Assembly: GCA_026873275.1 (NCBI GenBank)
Contig: JANTUC010000021.1
Span: 1 to 64,000 of the forward strand
Origin: Pseudopithomyces maydicus
Taxonomy: Eukaryota; Ascomycota; Dothideomycetes; Pleosporales; Didymosphaeriaceae
Direction of reading: 5' to 3'
Length of the DNA: 64,000 nucleotides
The notes beneath the pieces were generated by a model. The model was not told where the DNA came from, did not search any database, and saw only the letters and a program-made list of their open reading frames with translations. Shown here one piece after another: positions 24,846 to 35,232 of this stretch; position 1 is the stretch's first letter; each line of letters opens with the position of its first letter. A program made the position numbers and the translations under genes.

Positions 24846-25786
24846 CTACGCCCCAAAAACCTTCACCTTCTCCTCGACGGGCTTCATCTGCCTCGGCTCC
24901 GGCCCGCCGCCCACGCGGCCGCCAAACACCAGCTGGGCCGTCAGCCTCCAGTTGGCGGGCAGCGACCAGGCGGCGTCGACCTTGGCGTCGATGATGGGGT
25001 TGTAGTGCTGGAGGTTGGCGCCCAGGCCCTCGGCCGAGAGCGCCGTCCAGATGGTGTGCTGGAGCATGGCGTCCGACTGCGCGGCCCAGACGGGGAACTC
25101 GGCGGCGTAGGTCGGGATGTTTTCTGCGTACGATTGCACGATGGAGGTGTCGACGAAGAAAAGGACCTGTGGAGGGGGCGGTTAGATGGAGGGAGGGAGG
25201 GAGGGAGAGAGGGGGCACGTGAGGAGGGGGGTGGTGGGTAAGTGATACAAGGGACGTGTGGGTGAACAGAGAACTGTGTCTCGGAGGAGGAAAAAATGGG
25301 ATAAGGTATATTCGTATGTGCGAAATCATCACTCACAGTGCCGCCTGCAGCCTTGAATCCAGCAGTCTTCTCCCCGGTAGCAACCCACTGGTCCTCGGTC
25401 ACGCGGGCCTTCAAAACCTCGGTCACGATATCCCACAGCTTGTCGTGCTCGGCGCCGTACAGGACAACCGCCCTGTTGGTCTGCGAGTTGAACGAGCTGG
25501 GCACCGTCTGCATGGCATCCTGCACGATCTTTGTGATCTGGGCCTGCTCGATGGGTAGCTTCTTGTCGAGGGCGTACCACGAGCGGCGGACGTCCACCGC
25601 TTCGAGGAAGGAGGCTGACATTTTGGAAGCGGGTGATGCAGGTGGGCGCAGGATTCGAGTTGCTTGCTCGAAGAGGGGCACGTTTGGGAAGAGGCTGAGA
25701 AGAAGGAGGATGAGGAGGGGTAGGAGAAGGGTCCAAGCTGGGAGTGATAGCGTGGAGGGTCTACCCGGGTTTATGTATGGCGCCAT
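24846..25786 (-). CDS. Nitroreductase-family protein (Frm2/Hbn1-like) with N-terminal membrane segment
   Basis: FMN-dependent nitroreductase-like protein. Two exons, 25786-25337 and 25166-24846, are joined by a 170-nt intron (GTGAGT..CCACAG), which rebuilds GGT-VLFFVD in frame; 256 residues. Family signatures: RRSWYAL near the start of the domain, SSFNSQTNRAVVLYG (FMN side), the Q-x-x-Y-x-x-x region and the C-terminal GGRVGG-P-E-P pattern. Yeast Frm2 and Hbn1 (about 190 residues) start near the internal Met-56 (25621). Here 55 extra residues add a strong hydrophobic stretch, LPAWTLLLPLLILLLLSLF (about 15-33), predicting a membrane anchor or signal. Transcription from 25621 would give the normal soluble form. 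It is divergent from the MFS gene across about 1 kb. Family roles are in redox or lipid signalling and reduction of nitro compounds. Confidence 0.85.
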
Positions 25787-26807
25787 GGGGCTCAGTCAAG
25801 TGAGTGCGTATGTACTAGATAGGTAGGTACCGTAGGTGGGTGGGTAGGACCTCGAAATTGCTAACCCTGGGCCCTTTCACCAGGTGGGCTGCGAGGGGCA
25901 GTGAGGGGCACCGGTATCCCCGCCGTTACAGAATGAAAAAAAAAATAGAAATACAAAACGCGGCCCGTATTGAAGGTGATTATGTACATATCAAAACGTA
26001 TTATTGCAGGAACATGGGCCGGGGGCAGTGAGGCTCCACTCCACATGCTGTATGTATGTATCCGTGTACCGTAAGAACGATAGTCCGCAGGGTAAAAAAA
26101 AGGCGGTAAGCGCTACAGAGGAGCCTCAAGATTTGCCGGATGGAGAGATAGCCGAGCTGGTACCGTTATGGAAGGTCATGAGTATCAGATGGGCACTGAT
26201 GCCGCGCCCATACGGCGGAGCAACCAGGTAGCATTCCTTTGCGTCTGCGCTCCAAATTACAGGCTTTGGACGACGGAAAAATCCGCACCCACGCTGCTGA
26301 GCATATGTAAGGCCCGCTGCAGGGTCTCCATGACCGTTTGCCTCCTGTGGGTAAAACTCCTTTCGTCGGCACTGCAGGAATGCGGGCCTGACGATCTGCG
26401 AGGGCTCAACACCAAAAGCTCGCCCCACTACGACTCCGCGATACATACATACTTAGATGCGTGTGGACGTCCATCGTCGCCACCGTCCCCCCATGCGCGC
26501 CAGCGCGAACAGGCCATGGAACGGCCAGCTCGTCTCGCTCGCCAAGTTGTCCCTTTGTCGAGCGCCGCGCCAAGGGGTCGCCTCAGTGCGTGCGTGCTAG
26601 GTTTATTGGCTCTAATTAGATTGGTAATCCCCTGCACAGCAACACGCCGAGTCGCGAAGGAGTGACCATACATATATCTAGGTATACGGTGCTTACTGCG
26701 CGCCCGTAGAATTACGACATCCCCTCTATATATCGTCAATAGATATTTCTTCTCGCCTGTTCTTCTCCCCCGTCTCTTTCTTGCTGCGATACTCAAGTCA
26801 CGCAGCC
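25787..26807. promoter_or_regulatory. Divergent promoter between nitroreductase and MFS exporter
   Basis: 1.02 kb separates two head-to-head start codons. A TATA-like CTCTATATATC lies near 26724-26734, about 80 bases before the MFS ATG, followed by CT-rich leader sequence. The shared promoter suggests joint control; no specific factor site is claimed. Confidence 0.4.
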
Positions 26808-28376
26808 ATGTCGGGGTCAGAGAAGACTGCCACAGAGGTCGAGCTCGACGCTGTCGGCCGTGTCTCCAGCAACGATCCACCGGCTGAAGCAGCGTCGTCG
26901 GAACCCGTTGCTCCCAGCAGGCTGCGTACGATTGGCATTCTCGTAACGCTCGCGTCTGTCTCGCTCCTCAACACGTTCAATTCGGGCATGCTGGTGGTGG
27001 CCCTCCCGGCCATGGCCAAAGAGCTGAACATCAGCCAGAGCTTACTGCTCTGGCCTGCATCTGTGTATTCGCTGGGGCTATCATGCTTCCTGCTGCTCCT
27101 CGGCGCCATCGCCGACGTCGTCGGCAACCGCCCTGTATTCCTGACAGGCTCCCTGCTGTACACGGCCTTCACGCTCGCCGTGTCGCTCGCCCGGACGGGC
27201 AACCAGCTCATTGCCTTCCGCACCCTCCAGGGCGTCGCCATGGCCTTTTGCATGCCCCCCGCCGTGAGCACCATCACGTCCACGTTCCCCACGGGGCGCA
27301 CCCGCAACACCGCATTCGCCGTGTTCGGCGGCGGCAACCCAGTGGGCTTCGCCCTCGGCCTGGTGCTCGGCGGCGTCTTCGTCCAGGTCTCCAGCTGGCG
27401 CGTCGGCTACTGGATGTCCACCAGCATCAACGCCGCGTCCATGGTGCTGGCCTGGTTCGTACTGCCGCGCCGCACTGAGGCCCGCCTCCCCATGTCCGAC
27501 CTGCGGCACCGCCTCACGCACGACTTCGACTGGGTGGGCGTCGGCTCCGCGAGCGCCTGTCTCGCCCTGCTGTCCTACATCTTCGCCGAGTTCACCCACG
27601 GCGCCAGCGGCGTCGTAAAGAAGCCGCATGTCATCGCGCTCCTGGTCATCGCCGCGCTGCTCATCCCCTTCTTCATCTTCTGGGAGGGCCGCCAGGAGAA
27701 GCTGAACCGGCCCGTCGTCCTGCCCAACAGCGTGTGGCGCCGCGGCGAATTCACCGCCGTCTGCGTGGCCGTCTTCCTCACGTGGTCGTGGTTCAACGCC
27801 TTCAGCTACTTCGCGACGCTGTACTTCCAGGTCTCGCAGCAGCTAGACGCCCTGCAGACGGCACTGCGCTTCCTCCCACTGGTGGTCGCCGGTCTGGGCA
27901 CCAACTTCGTCGCCGCCGTCATCATGGACAAGATCAACGCGGGCATCGTCTGCCTCGTCGGCGGCGTCATCAGCGCCGCGGCACCGCTCATCTTCACGCT
28001 GCAGGACCCCTCGTGGTCGTACTGGGTGTCTGCCTTCCCGGCCGTCATCATCGGCGTCATCAGCACAGACTTGCTGTTCAACGTCAGCAACCTGGTCATC
28101 ACCACAAACTTCCCCAACGAGAAGCAAGCCCTTGCAGGCGGGGTCTTCAACACGGTCGCCCAGCTGGGCAACAGCATCGGGCTCGCTGTGACGGCCATGA
28201 TTGCAGCCGCTGTCTCGGATTCTGCCGAGCGCGGGGGACGCTCGTACAGCTATGCCATGCTGCAGGGGTATCGGAGCGGCTTTTGGACGTGCTTTGCGGC
28301 GGCTGTGATTGCGGTCTTGATTAGTTCGATAGGGCTGCGGAAGGCGGGCAAGGTGGGCATGAAGAAGGAGGTATGA
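26808..28376 (+). CDS. MFS drug/metabolite exporter, DHA2 type
   Basis: Intronless, 522 residues from the ATG at 26808 (context CAGCCATGT). The frame opens 27 bases earlier, without an ATG. About 35 hydrophilic residues precede many hydrophobic helices, consistent with the 14-helix DHA2 drug:H+ antiporter family. Visible motifs: the antiporter motif-C-like GGGNPVGFALGLVLGG, the loop-2-like GAIADVVGNRPVF and AFRTLQGVAMAF. Such transporters export secondary metabolites or fungicides across the plasma membrane. The high GC of this gene differs from its flanks but resembles the adjacent nitroreductase. As the nearest transporter to the NRPS region it could export the product (inference). No frame breaks, even though it contains a C6 run near 27255. 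Confidence 0.93.
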   Translation: MSGSEKTATEVELDAVGRVSSNDPPAEAASSEPVAPSRLRTIGILVTLASVSLLNTFNSGMLVVALPAMAKELNISQSLLLWPASVYSLGLSCFLLLLGAIADVVGNRPVFLTGSLLYTAFTLAVSLARTGNQLIAFRTLQGVAMAFCMPPAVSTITSTFPTGRTRNTAFAVFGGGNPVGFALGLVLGGVFVQVSSWRVGYWMSTSINAASMVLAWFVLPRRTEARLPMSDLRHRLTHDFDWVGVGSASACLALLSYIFAEFTHGASGVVKKPHVIALLVIAALLIPFFIFWEGRQEKLNRPVVLPNSVWRRGEFTAVCVAVFLTWSWFNAFSYFATLYFQVSQQLDALQTALRFLPLVVAGLGTNFVAAVIMDKINAGIVCLVGGVISAAAPLIFTLQDPSWSYWVSAFPAVIIGVISTDLLFNVSNLVITTNFPNEKQALAGGVFNTVAQLGNSIGLAVTAMIAAAVSDSAERGGRSYSYAMLQGYRSGFWTCFAAAVIAVLISSIGLRKAGKVGMKKEV

Positions 28377-28639
28377 AATAGTATATATAGCATAGCACAC
28401 GCGAGGTCGTGCACCCAAAAGCATGTTTTGATCAAATGATACCCAGTTTTAAGTGGTCCATATTCGTCCCCTACATGTATCATATGATCAGAAGAATTCT
28501 CTAAACATGAAGTCAGCCTGGAATTCTTCCTGTGCTGCAGAATCTCGGGTTGATTCAAGGGAAGCATGACAGGGGTAAATATCAAAAAGCCAAATACCAA
28601 AAAAAAAGTTCGTATACCCTCCGACTTACCTTCCAATCC

Positions 28640-29253
28640 ATCCCTTACATGTATTGGCCTTTGAGCTTTCCCTTCTAGCATCTCCTTCACGTAGTCCTCA
28701 AACGTCGTAAACTCCATGTCGGGATATAGATCCTTCCCAAGAACCTCCCTCCCCACGCCCGCCTCCTTCGCCGCACCCACCAGCGCCACCTGATTCCTCA
28801 AAGTCGCAGCATTTACTGCCGAGATCACGACATGCGCGCCCGTCAGGGGCTGCACGAGGGCGTCGTGGGGGCCTTTCAGATCCGCGGCGATGACCTTGAT
28901 GCCGGCGTTGCGGAAGGCGTTGTTCTGGGGGCTCCAGGGAGAGAGGGGAGGGGCGGGTGAGGTAGGTTGTGTATGTCCTGTGTATGGACGTGGGGGGTTG
29001 TTAGTTGTTGTGTACATGTATATATATACATATGTATATAGGTAGATAGATAGGTAGATAGATAGGTAGATAGATAGATGGATAGTATGAACACGGCCCG
29101 GTTTGAATTGTACGTACATACACATCCGGGCCATCTCCATGCCGCTCGTAGGCAGGCGCCGACTTACAAATTCCGGGGCCGCGGACTCGAGCAGGGCGGT
29201 TACAATGGAGCCCTCGGCCTGTTTCGCCTGATGCGCTGGAGACGATGACTTTT
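28640..29253 (-). pseudogene. NmrA/isoflavone-reductase-like relic
   Basis: Remains of an NAD(P)-binding NmrA-like gene. The Rossmann start KVIVSSASGETG is at 29253-29215. It then needs a one-base frame shift to read GSIVTALLESAAPEF, followed by a GTAAGT donor near 29165. The second piece (from about 28927) reads NAGIKVIAADLKGP, HVVISAVNAAT and VALVGAAKEAGV. It then jumps straight to LYPDMEFTTFEDYVKEML, a pattern typical of the C-terminus of these proteins, so the central third (KRFVPSDFG region) is missing. No ATG is found close upstream, and the 5' side is a 22-bp tandem duplication. Frame break plus deletion argue for a true pseudogene. It faces the MFS gene tail to tail. Confidence 0.65.
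29041..29087. repeat. GATA/GGTA tetranucleotide microsatellite
   Basis: About 47 bp of GATA and GGTA units, preceded by alternating TA/TG. It lies within the intron of the NmrA relic. Confidence 0.85.
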
Positions 29254-29270
29254 ATGTTGGTTTGAGAACA

Positions 29271-29320
29271 GCGATGGGGCGTTCGATAACTAGCGATGGG
29301 GCGTTCGATAACGTGCGATG
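29271..29320. repeat. 22-bp direct repeat, 2.3 copies
   Basis: Two tandem copies of GCGATGGGGCGTTCGATAAC plus two bases, followed by GCGATG, just upstream of the NmrA-like relic. Confidence 0.85.
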
Positions 29321-30464
29321 AATAAATAACGTACGGCGTGGGAAATGTGTATATACATACAATGCGTAAATGTATATATATGGAATGCGAGATCGGGAGC
29401 TGTGGCCACGTTGGACGGTTTCGGAACAAAGGAACAGCACGCTTGAGGGGTAGACGATGGGTAGACTATGTATGTATGGAGCTTGTTGTTTGGCGCGGTG
29501 TTGCGCAGAGCGGTGCAGAGTGATCTGATTATGTAGTCACGTTCGAGAAGTTTCGTCCGAGGCTAGGACTAGCACCGTGGAAGGTGGCAGTTTCCGGTGC
29601 CGAGACGTCATGGTCGATGCGAATGATCATGACCTGATGGCAATGCTTGGTTTAGGTGTTGAGGTTTCCTACACGAGTATGGTGTAAAGCGTTTTACGCC
29701 TGCCTTTTCCAGCGACCCCTACAAGAGGGTGAAAAGCTTGCCATACATATGCTGGAAAGGTACTAGTATTGTGCTTCTTTTCGTTTATGTCGTCATGATT
29801 TAACCAGATTACATGTATATTAACATCAGTTAGATAAATGATGAAATACAACTAGGTGCGCTGATAGATGAAAAGGGTGCACCAGAATCATACATGAAAT
29901 AGGGAAAAGATGGCCAGAGTCAGTTAGAGAGCAGAGCGGTATATGTAGTATTCTAACTAATGTTAGTAGATTACTGTCAAAAGACTTTATGATTGGTCAT
30001 GTTTTTCACTGTCCGGGTAATCGGAGTAGGATCACTGTATAGAGGCACCTTAGACTACGCTTGGCGGAGCATGTATGCAGGTACGTAGTTTCTACCCTCG
30101 CGCGGCCTAGAACGTTCAAACTCATCTCGTATAGCCCCCTTAGCGCGGCTGGAACCCGAGTAAATGTCCATAAGCAAATAGCACTAAAAGCAGTTCGTCA
30201 GGAACCGCCCTAATTTTAGCACAGAACCACGGAACTAGCAGCGGAGACCCCACTGGGCCCCCCACTAGATGGACTAAACAGAGTCTACGAGGTACTTTTC
30301 GATAAAGTTATGGTGGCGTTTACAGGCTGGTAAAGCTTGTTTATCTAGTTGGGAAAAATCTAACGCTGGGTTCGCATCGCTGGAGTTTATATAATCCGCA
30401 CGTTTATCCTGTCGCCAGATATTGTCACCGCAACTGGACATCCATCCCCTCATCAACCGCCACG
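29321..30464. other. Gene-free stretch
   Basis: About 1.1 kb with no supported coding frame. A TATATAA element at about 30386-30392 lies 75-80 bases before the downstream ATG and is a plausible TATA box for the next gene. Confidence 0.45.
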
Positions 30465-31062
30465 ATGAAATACTTCTCTCTCCTCCTCGCCTCCTCTCTC
30501 GTCGCCTCGGCCAACGCCGCCAGCCGCGCTCTCTTCACCAACCAATGTAGCCGCTCCATCTGTACGCCCCACACATCCCACTCCCTCCGCAATCCCCCTA
30601 ACAAATCCACCCCAGACTTGAGAGACCTGGGTTCCACCACGGAACCCATCGCCTTCGAAAAAGACGGCTCCTTCGCCTACGCCCTCAGCCCGGGCCTCAC
30701 CAGCCTGGAGCTCCTGCTCGGCCCCGTCGTCACAGCCAACACCTGGCGCAGCGCCATCAACTTCACGTCGACGGACTCGGCCCTCGGCTACAAGGTCTTC
30801 AACCTGCGCGGTCGCTCGTTTGCGGATTACCCCATCAAGGTGACGCCCAAGCCGGACCGTGCGGACTGTCCCAGCACCACTTTTGGCTGGAATGTTGATA
30901 AGAATGCGAAGGTTGGGGGCACGTGCGAGAGAGGAGACGCGGAGGTGGATCTCGAGGTTGTGTTCTGCGACGGGCACTGTAAGAGCGGGGGGAGTCTTGC
31001 GCGAATGGGGAGACCTGTTGCACGACTTGTGTTGGGAGCTATCGTTGTCAGCAGGGGAATAG
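30465..31062 (+). CDS. Small secreted BYS1-like (thaumatin-fold-like) protein
   Basis: Secreted protein resembling the Blastomyces yeast-phase-specific (BYS1) family. A signal peptide at 1-18 ends in ASANA. Exon 1 is 30465-30561 and a 54-nt intron (GTACGC..CCTAAC..CCCCAG) follows. Exon 2 from 30616 restores NQCSRSIYLRDLGS, matching the family start of a Cys followed by a short strand. The uninterrupted frame would run to 31166 with an arginine-rich tail unlike the family. A donor at 30979 (GTAAGAG) and acceptors near 31050 give a short last exon ending at 31062 and a 157-residue product of family length, which I prefer. Cysteines in CPSTTFGW and GTCERGDAEVD suggest disulfides. A TATATAA box lies about 75 bases before the ATG. 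Function in the family is uncertain; many are effector-like or cell-wall-associated. Confidence 0.65.
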
Positions 31063-31199
31063 TGCGGCAAGTGATATCTATCTTCACCCGGAGATTGATC
31101 CGTGATGGGCGTAGGGTACCATCTAGGCTGGTTGGATTTTATGAAATGGGAAATGTAGCTGGATGATTATGTAAATGAGTAATGCGATCATCATGGACT

Positions 31200-32690
31200 G
31201 GGGGTTTTTTTTAACATCCCTTGATCGTGCGTGCTTCTAAGTCACATTCGGTGTCAGTTATCTTTGTGGAATTGGATGTTGTATTGTGCTTAGAGGGAAA
31301 ACTATCGCGATTGCATCTCTAGATATGCAAGTTTAATTTCATAGTACTAGTCTTACTCTAATTTCTAACTTGAGAGTAATCCAGATTCTAGTGCAAGGAA
31401 TAGTAATCGATATATTCATAGTTGGGTAAGACCAGTTTTCTTAACCCTTTAAACACTAAACTGCTCGAAGCAGAGTCAATATAGTCTTGGGTGGGAAATC
31501 TCCAGCTTAAGAATAGACTCTGGGGGAGTATATACCACCCTCCAAATTATTGTAACGACAGATGCCTAGTTTCCAAAGTAAACACTGCCCTTAAAGAGAT
31601 AATAATCAAAAGTTTTTTAGACTTAAGAGCACTCTCTAGAGTAAATAAGAGAAATCTTTTATTATATTAAGATCTTTATCACAGATATTAAGATATTCTT
31701 TAAGTCGGTATTCTAATATATGTGATTATTAACATATATCATTAGGAGGGTCATGTAGCTATACAATCTTTAAAAAAAATCTAGAATTACCTTAGTAAAA
31801 AAGATATTTTATAATATTAGAAATTGAGCAATAGTGGGGTAGAGGTATTAAGTCACAGGAGATATAATATAAAAAAACTGCCCAATTGCTAGGCCCCTTA
31901 ATCTTATATATAATTATATATATAGTTTCTAGCCCTATAATCTTCCCTACGTATGCAGGGGCGCATGGAAATACCTAAACTAAAACTGATTTATTACCTT
32001 GTATTTCTAACAAGGTTCTATTATTTGCAACACTAGATAATTTACTAATAGATAAGAGGTATACCCGGTCACTTCTGACAATACTCAGAATAAGCTTTAT
32101 TAGTAAGACTAAAACATTAGTTACCCTACCTAGTCTTAAACTCATTTACCTATCTCGATTATATGCTACACAGACAGACATTCCGCATATATATATATAT
32201 ATACTCAAGGCTGAATCTAGCTCTAACACTACATTATCTATTCATAAATAAACTTCTATTCTATTCTTTAACGCAATGTCACAGATCTTTTTACTATAGA
32301 TATATAATTCTCACTCTAATTTATTACCTTCCCTTTCCCTTAATTACATCTCCTCTCTAGCGCTCAATTCTCTACAGTCCTATATATCCTCTTGCTGCAC
32401 CCTTCAGCCTAGAAACACACGGTACTTCTTTTATAAATATTATCTCTTCCTTAATTCTCTACTTGAGCTTCCCTCGATTCTGTATTCTGTAAGAAAGGAA
32501 AGTAATAATATTTCTGTGAAGATGATGGGTAGTTTAATTTAAAAAACATGTAGTTGCATATGAATATCTACACTACTGGCGGGTTATGTCAGATTATTAG
32601 AATGTGCATGGGTTATGTATGACTACCTAGGTTAGATTAGATTAACTTAAATTGTGTACTCATATCGCTTTATATTATCAACGTTGAGGA
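31200..32690. other. AT-rich, gene-free block
   Basis: About 1.5 kb of strikingly AT-rich sequence (roughly 30% GC by eye) with TA-rich runs, against roughly 50% elsewhere. No frame or repeat structure survives. This is the usual look of a transposon relic degraded by repeat-induced point mutation (RIP), but I cannot identify an element. CT-rich sequence follows to 33145. Confidence 0.5.
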
Positions 32691-33145
32691 ATTTGAATGC
32701 GTGAAGGATGGGGCAGGGGTATGTATTGTATACTACATATTCAGACGTATATCACAATTATCAACCAAGATTTCTCCTTCCACCTGAGCTTTCCCTTTTC
32801 CTCTCCTCTCTATTCTTCCCCCTCCTCTCTCCTCACCCCACAATCTCCCCCAACCTCCTCCCCCCACAATCCACCTTCTTATACCTAACCTCGACCCCAC
32901 ATCCCCCCTCGACCCTCCATCCCCTCCCCTTCCCATTCCCAGCCCTCTTCCCCTTCCCACTCCCCTCCGCCCCTCCCACCCCAACATCGGCACCCCCAAC
33001 AACTCCTCATCCAGCTCCCCCTTCCTTCCCTCCACCTCCACCCTCAAGAAACAACCCCACCACCCCCTCCTCACCGCATGCGGCCTCACGGCATGCACCC
33101 TCTCACTCATCGCCCTATACCGCTCGTGCACGCGCGCCTCCTCGC

Positions 33146-34888
33146 TCAGCGCATCCCCGTCCCCTTGAACTTGGCGTTCGGATTGATGCGCAGCAGGGCG
33201 TCGAGCTGGGCTGGGGACAGCATCTTGAGCACCACGGGGCGCGGGTAGGGGTTTGTGATGCGGATCCAGTGGCGGTTGTCGAAGAGGTGGAATGTGGGGT
33301 TTTTGGTACTTTTGTTTTTGCTTTTGTTTTTATGGTCGTGGTTGTGGGTGGGAGAGGATGTGGATGTGGATGTGGATGTGGAGGTAGAAGGGGGATGCTG
33401 AGGCGGAGGGAAGGGAGTTCTGCTTTTGAGGGCGGGAGGCGTGTTAGTGTCCATTCGTTCAGCGGGACGCCTGGGGCGGACGGAGCTGGTTTGAGGAGCG
33501 GGGTGGTCGTTGTATTTTTGATCCACCAGCAGTTTGCGGCGGAGAAGGTTGGCTGGGAGGGGCGTGTGGGTAGCGAAGAAGGCGTGAGGGAAGGGTAGAT
33601 GGTAAGCACGGCGTTGGCGATTGTCTCGACGGGGGTTTCTCCATGGGGGATACCAGGTCGGCGATGCGTTGGAGGAGGTGGTGCGCTGTGTTGCGGGCGT
33701 GGAGTTTATCTGATTCGGAGGGGGTGGCGTTCGGGTCGGGGAGCATGGCTTCGGCGGGGGGAGGCGCACGGTGACGATGCCGGTGGAGAGGGTGAGTTTG
33801 ATGGGGCATGTGTCGAAGAGGGCTTCTGCGGCGGCGCGGTGCCGTTCTACGCGGGCGCGGGTGGTCTGCGCGAGGGCGAGCAGCGAGTCTTTGGACAGAG
33901 CGGCGGGCAGGCGGTGGTTCTTGATGACGAAGCGGAGGGCGTTTCGCAGGGTCAGCGTCTTGTCGTGGTTGGTCTTGTCCTCGGCCCATGGCATCTCGTG
34001 CTCTTGACATGTGGCTATCAACCTGCTCTTGCCAAAGTCGAGCAGCGGTCGGAGGATCCTGATTCCGCCGTGTTCGACTAAGCGGTTGGTGTAGTCGCCT
34101 TTTGGTACGGGTCCACCGCTGTGATAGACGCCGTGTATACCGTAGCACTCGGGGATCCATTCAATGGCTTTCATGCCCTGGAGACCTGACCTCAGACGGC
34201 CATGTAGCAGACGCATCAGGAGCGTCTCCGCTTGATCGTCTGCATGGTGTGCTATCAACAACGAGTTGATATTGTGTGCCCTGCATGCTCTGCCCAGCGC
34301 CTGGTACCGCAGTGTACGGGCTTCCGTTTCGAACCGGGTGTTGGCCTCGGGATCAAGGCCCTTGGGCCAAGTAAGGGGGATGATGGTCGACTGGATGCCC
34401 ACTGCCTCTGTTCAGTTACAGATATAAAGCGCAAAGGGGCTACACGACTGACGCTTGGAAAGCTGGTCCGCGACCCAGCGAGCTTCTTCGGCGCTCTCCG
34501 GCCTCGCCTTGTGGTCGATGATGAAGCCGTGCAGCTCGGGCAGTCCTTCATGCCTGTACTTGGCATACAAAGTCGCGAGCGCCATAGAATCGACGCCTCC
34601 GCTGACGGCGAGGCCTACGGTCACGGGCTTCCGAGTGCCTTCCGTAAACGGCGGCAGGACGTTGCCCAGGGCTCTGAGGAACTCATTCTCGCCTATAGCA
34701 CCTCCATCCTGCACACTTGGAGCCTGTGTATGCGCAAATCGGAAGGGAGTCGCGGTGCATGATCGGAATATGCCCTGCGTGCGTCGCAATGGTACTGCGC
34801 GTCTGCTCAATGCGCGTCCAGGTGCAAGTCCATGGTAGCTTCGAGGGGAGGAACAGCTCCTCAACCAGGCCACATTCTTTTGCCACAT
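33146..34888 (-). CDS. tRNA(Ile)-lysidine synthase-like PP-loop ATPase, probably mitochondrial
   Basis: N-type ATP pyrophosphatase related to bacterial TilS, which converts C34 of tRNA(Ile) to lysidine. Exon 1 is 34888-34453 and exon 2 is 34401-33146; a second acceptor lies six bases upstream. The ATP-binding P-loop SGGVDS is at residues 96-101. Conserved segments follow: IDHKARPES, AHHADDQAETLLMRL, GGIRILRPLLDF and AEDKTNHD. The first 55 residues are rich in Arg and Ser with no acidic residues, like a mitochondrial presequence. The second exon is open throughout, but its C-terminal third changes frame at three runs: G6 33756-33761, G5 33631-33635 and G5 33390-33394. Adding one base at each restores protein-like sequence (HHLLQRIADLVSP, NEWTLTRLPPSK) and returns to the original frame. 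It is divergent from hsp10. Confidence 0.85.
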
Positions 34889-35232
34889 AAACGCCTCGGC
34901 AAGCCAGAAGCACGAATGAGAAGTACAAAAAAGAAAAGGGGCGACACGAAAAAAAAAGGCCAGCACCACGCGTGCACACGTACTGTACCTGCACACAAAA
35001 GTTCACGATGCACAGTTCCGAGGTCCCCATAGCTCCGGAAGAACGCACAGACCCCATCCGCAGCCTCAATTATTTCCATCTAGAATTTTCCAAAGCTTCC
35101 TCTTCTCCCCTGCACTGCACATAAAACATCCGCAACCGGCCCATCTCCATCCCCCCTTCTCTCCCATTTAATCTCCAGCGACTTGTCCATTTCAATTAAG
35201 ATACCCCGTTTTCACAGCAGCCCTCTTTCACA
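34889..35232. promoter_or_regulatory. Divergent promoter between the TilS-like gene and hsp10
   Basis: 344 bp between head-to-head start codons. The hsp10 side carries AGAATTTTCCAAAGCTTCCT near 35081-35100, which resembles a heat-shock element (alternating nGAAn/nTTCn blocks), and CATAAAACATC near 35120. Bidirectional control is inferred. Confidence 0.4.

Noticed and set aside
32708..33598. 296-codon plus-strand frame, proline then glycine/valine rich
   Set aside because: Overlaps the TilS-like gene antisense and a CT-rich tract; composition is that of a shadow frame.
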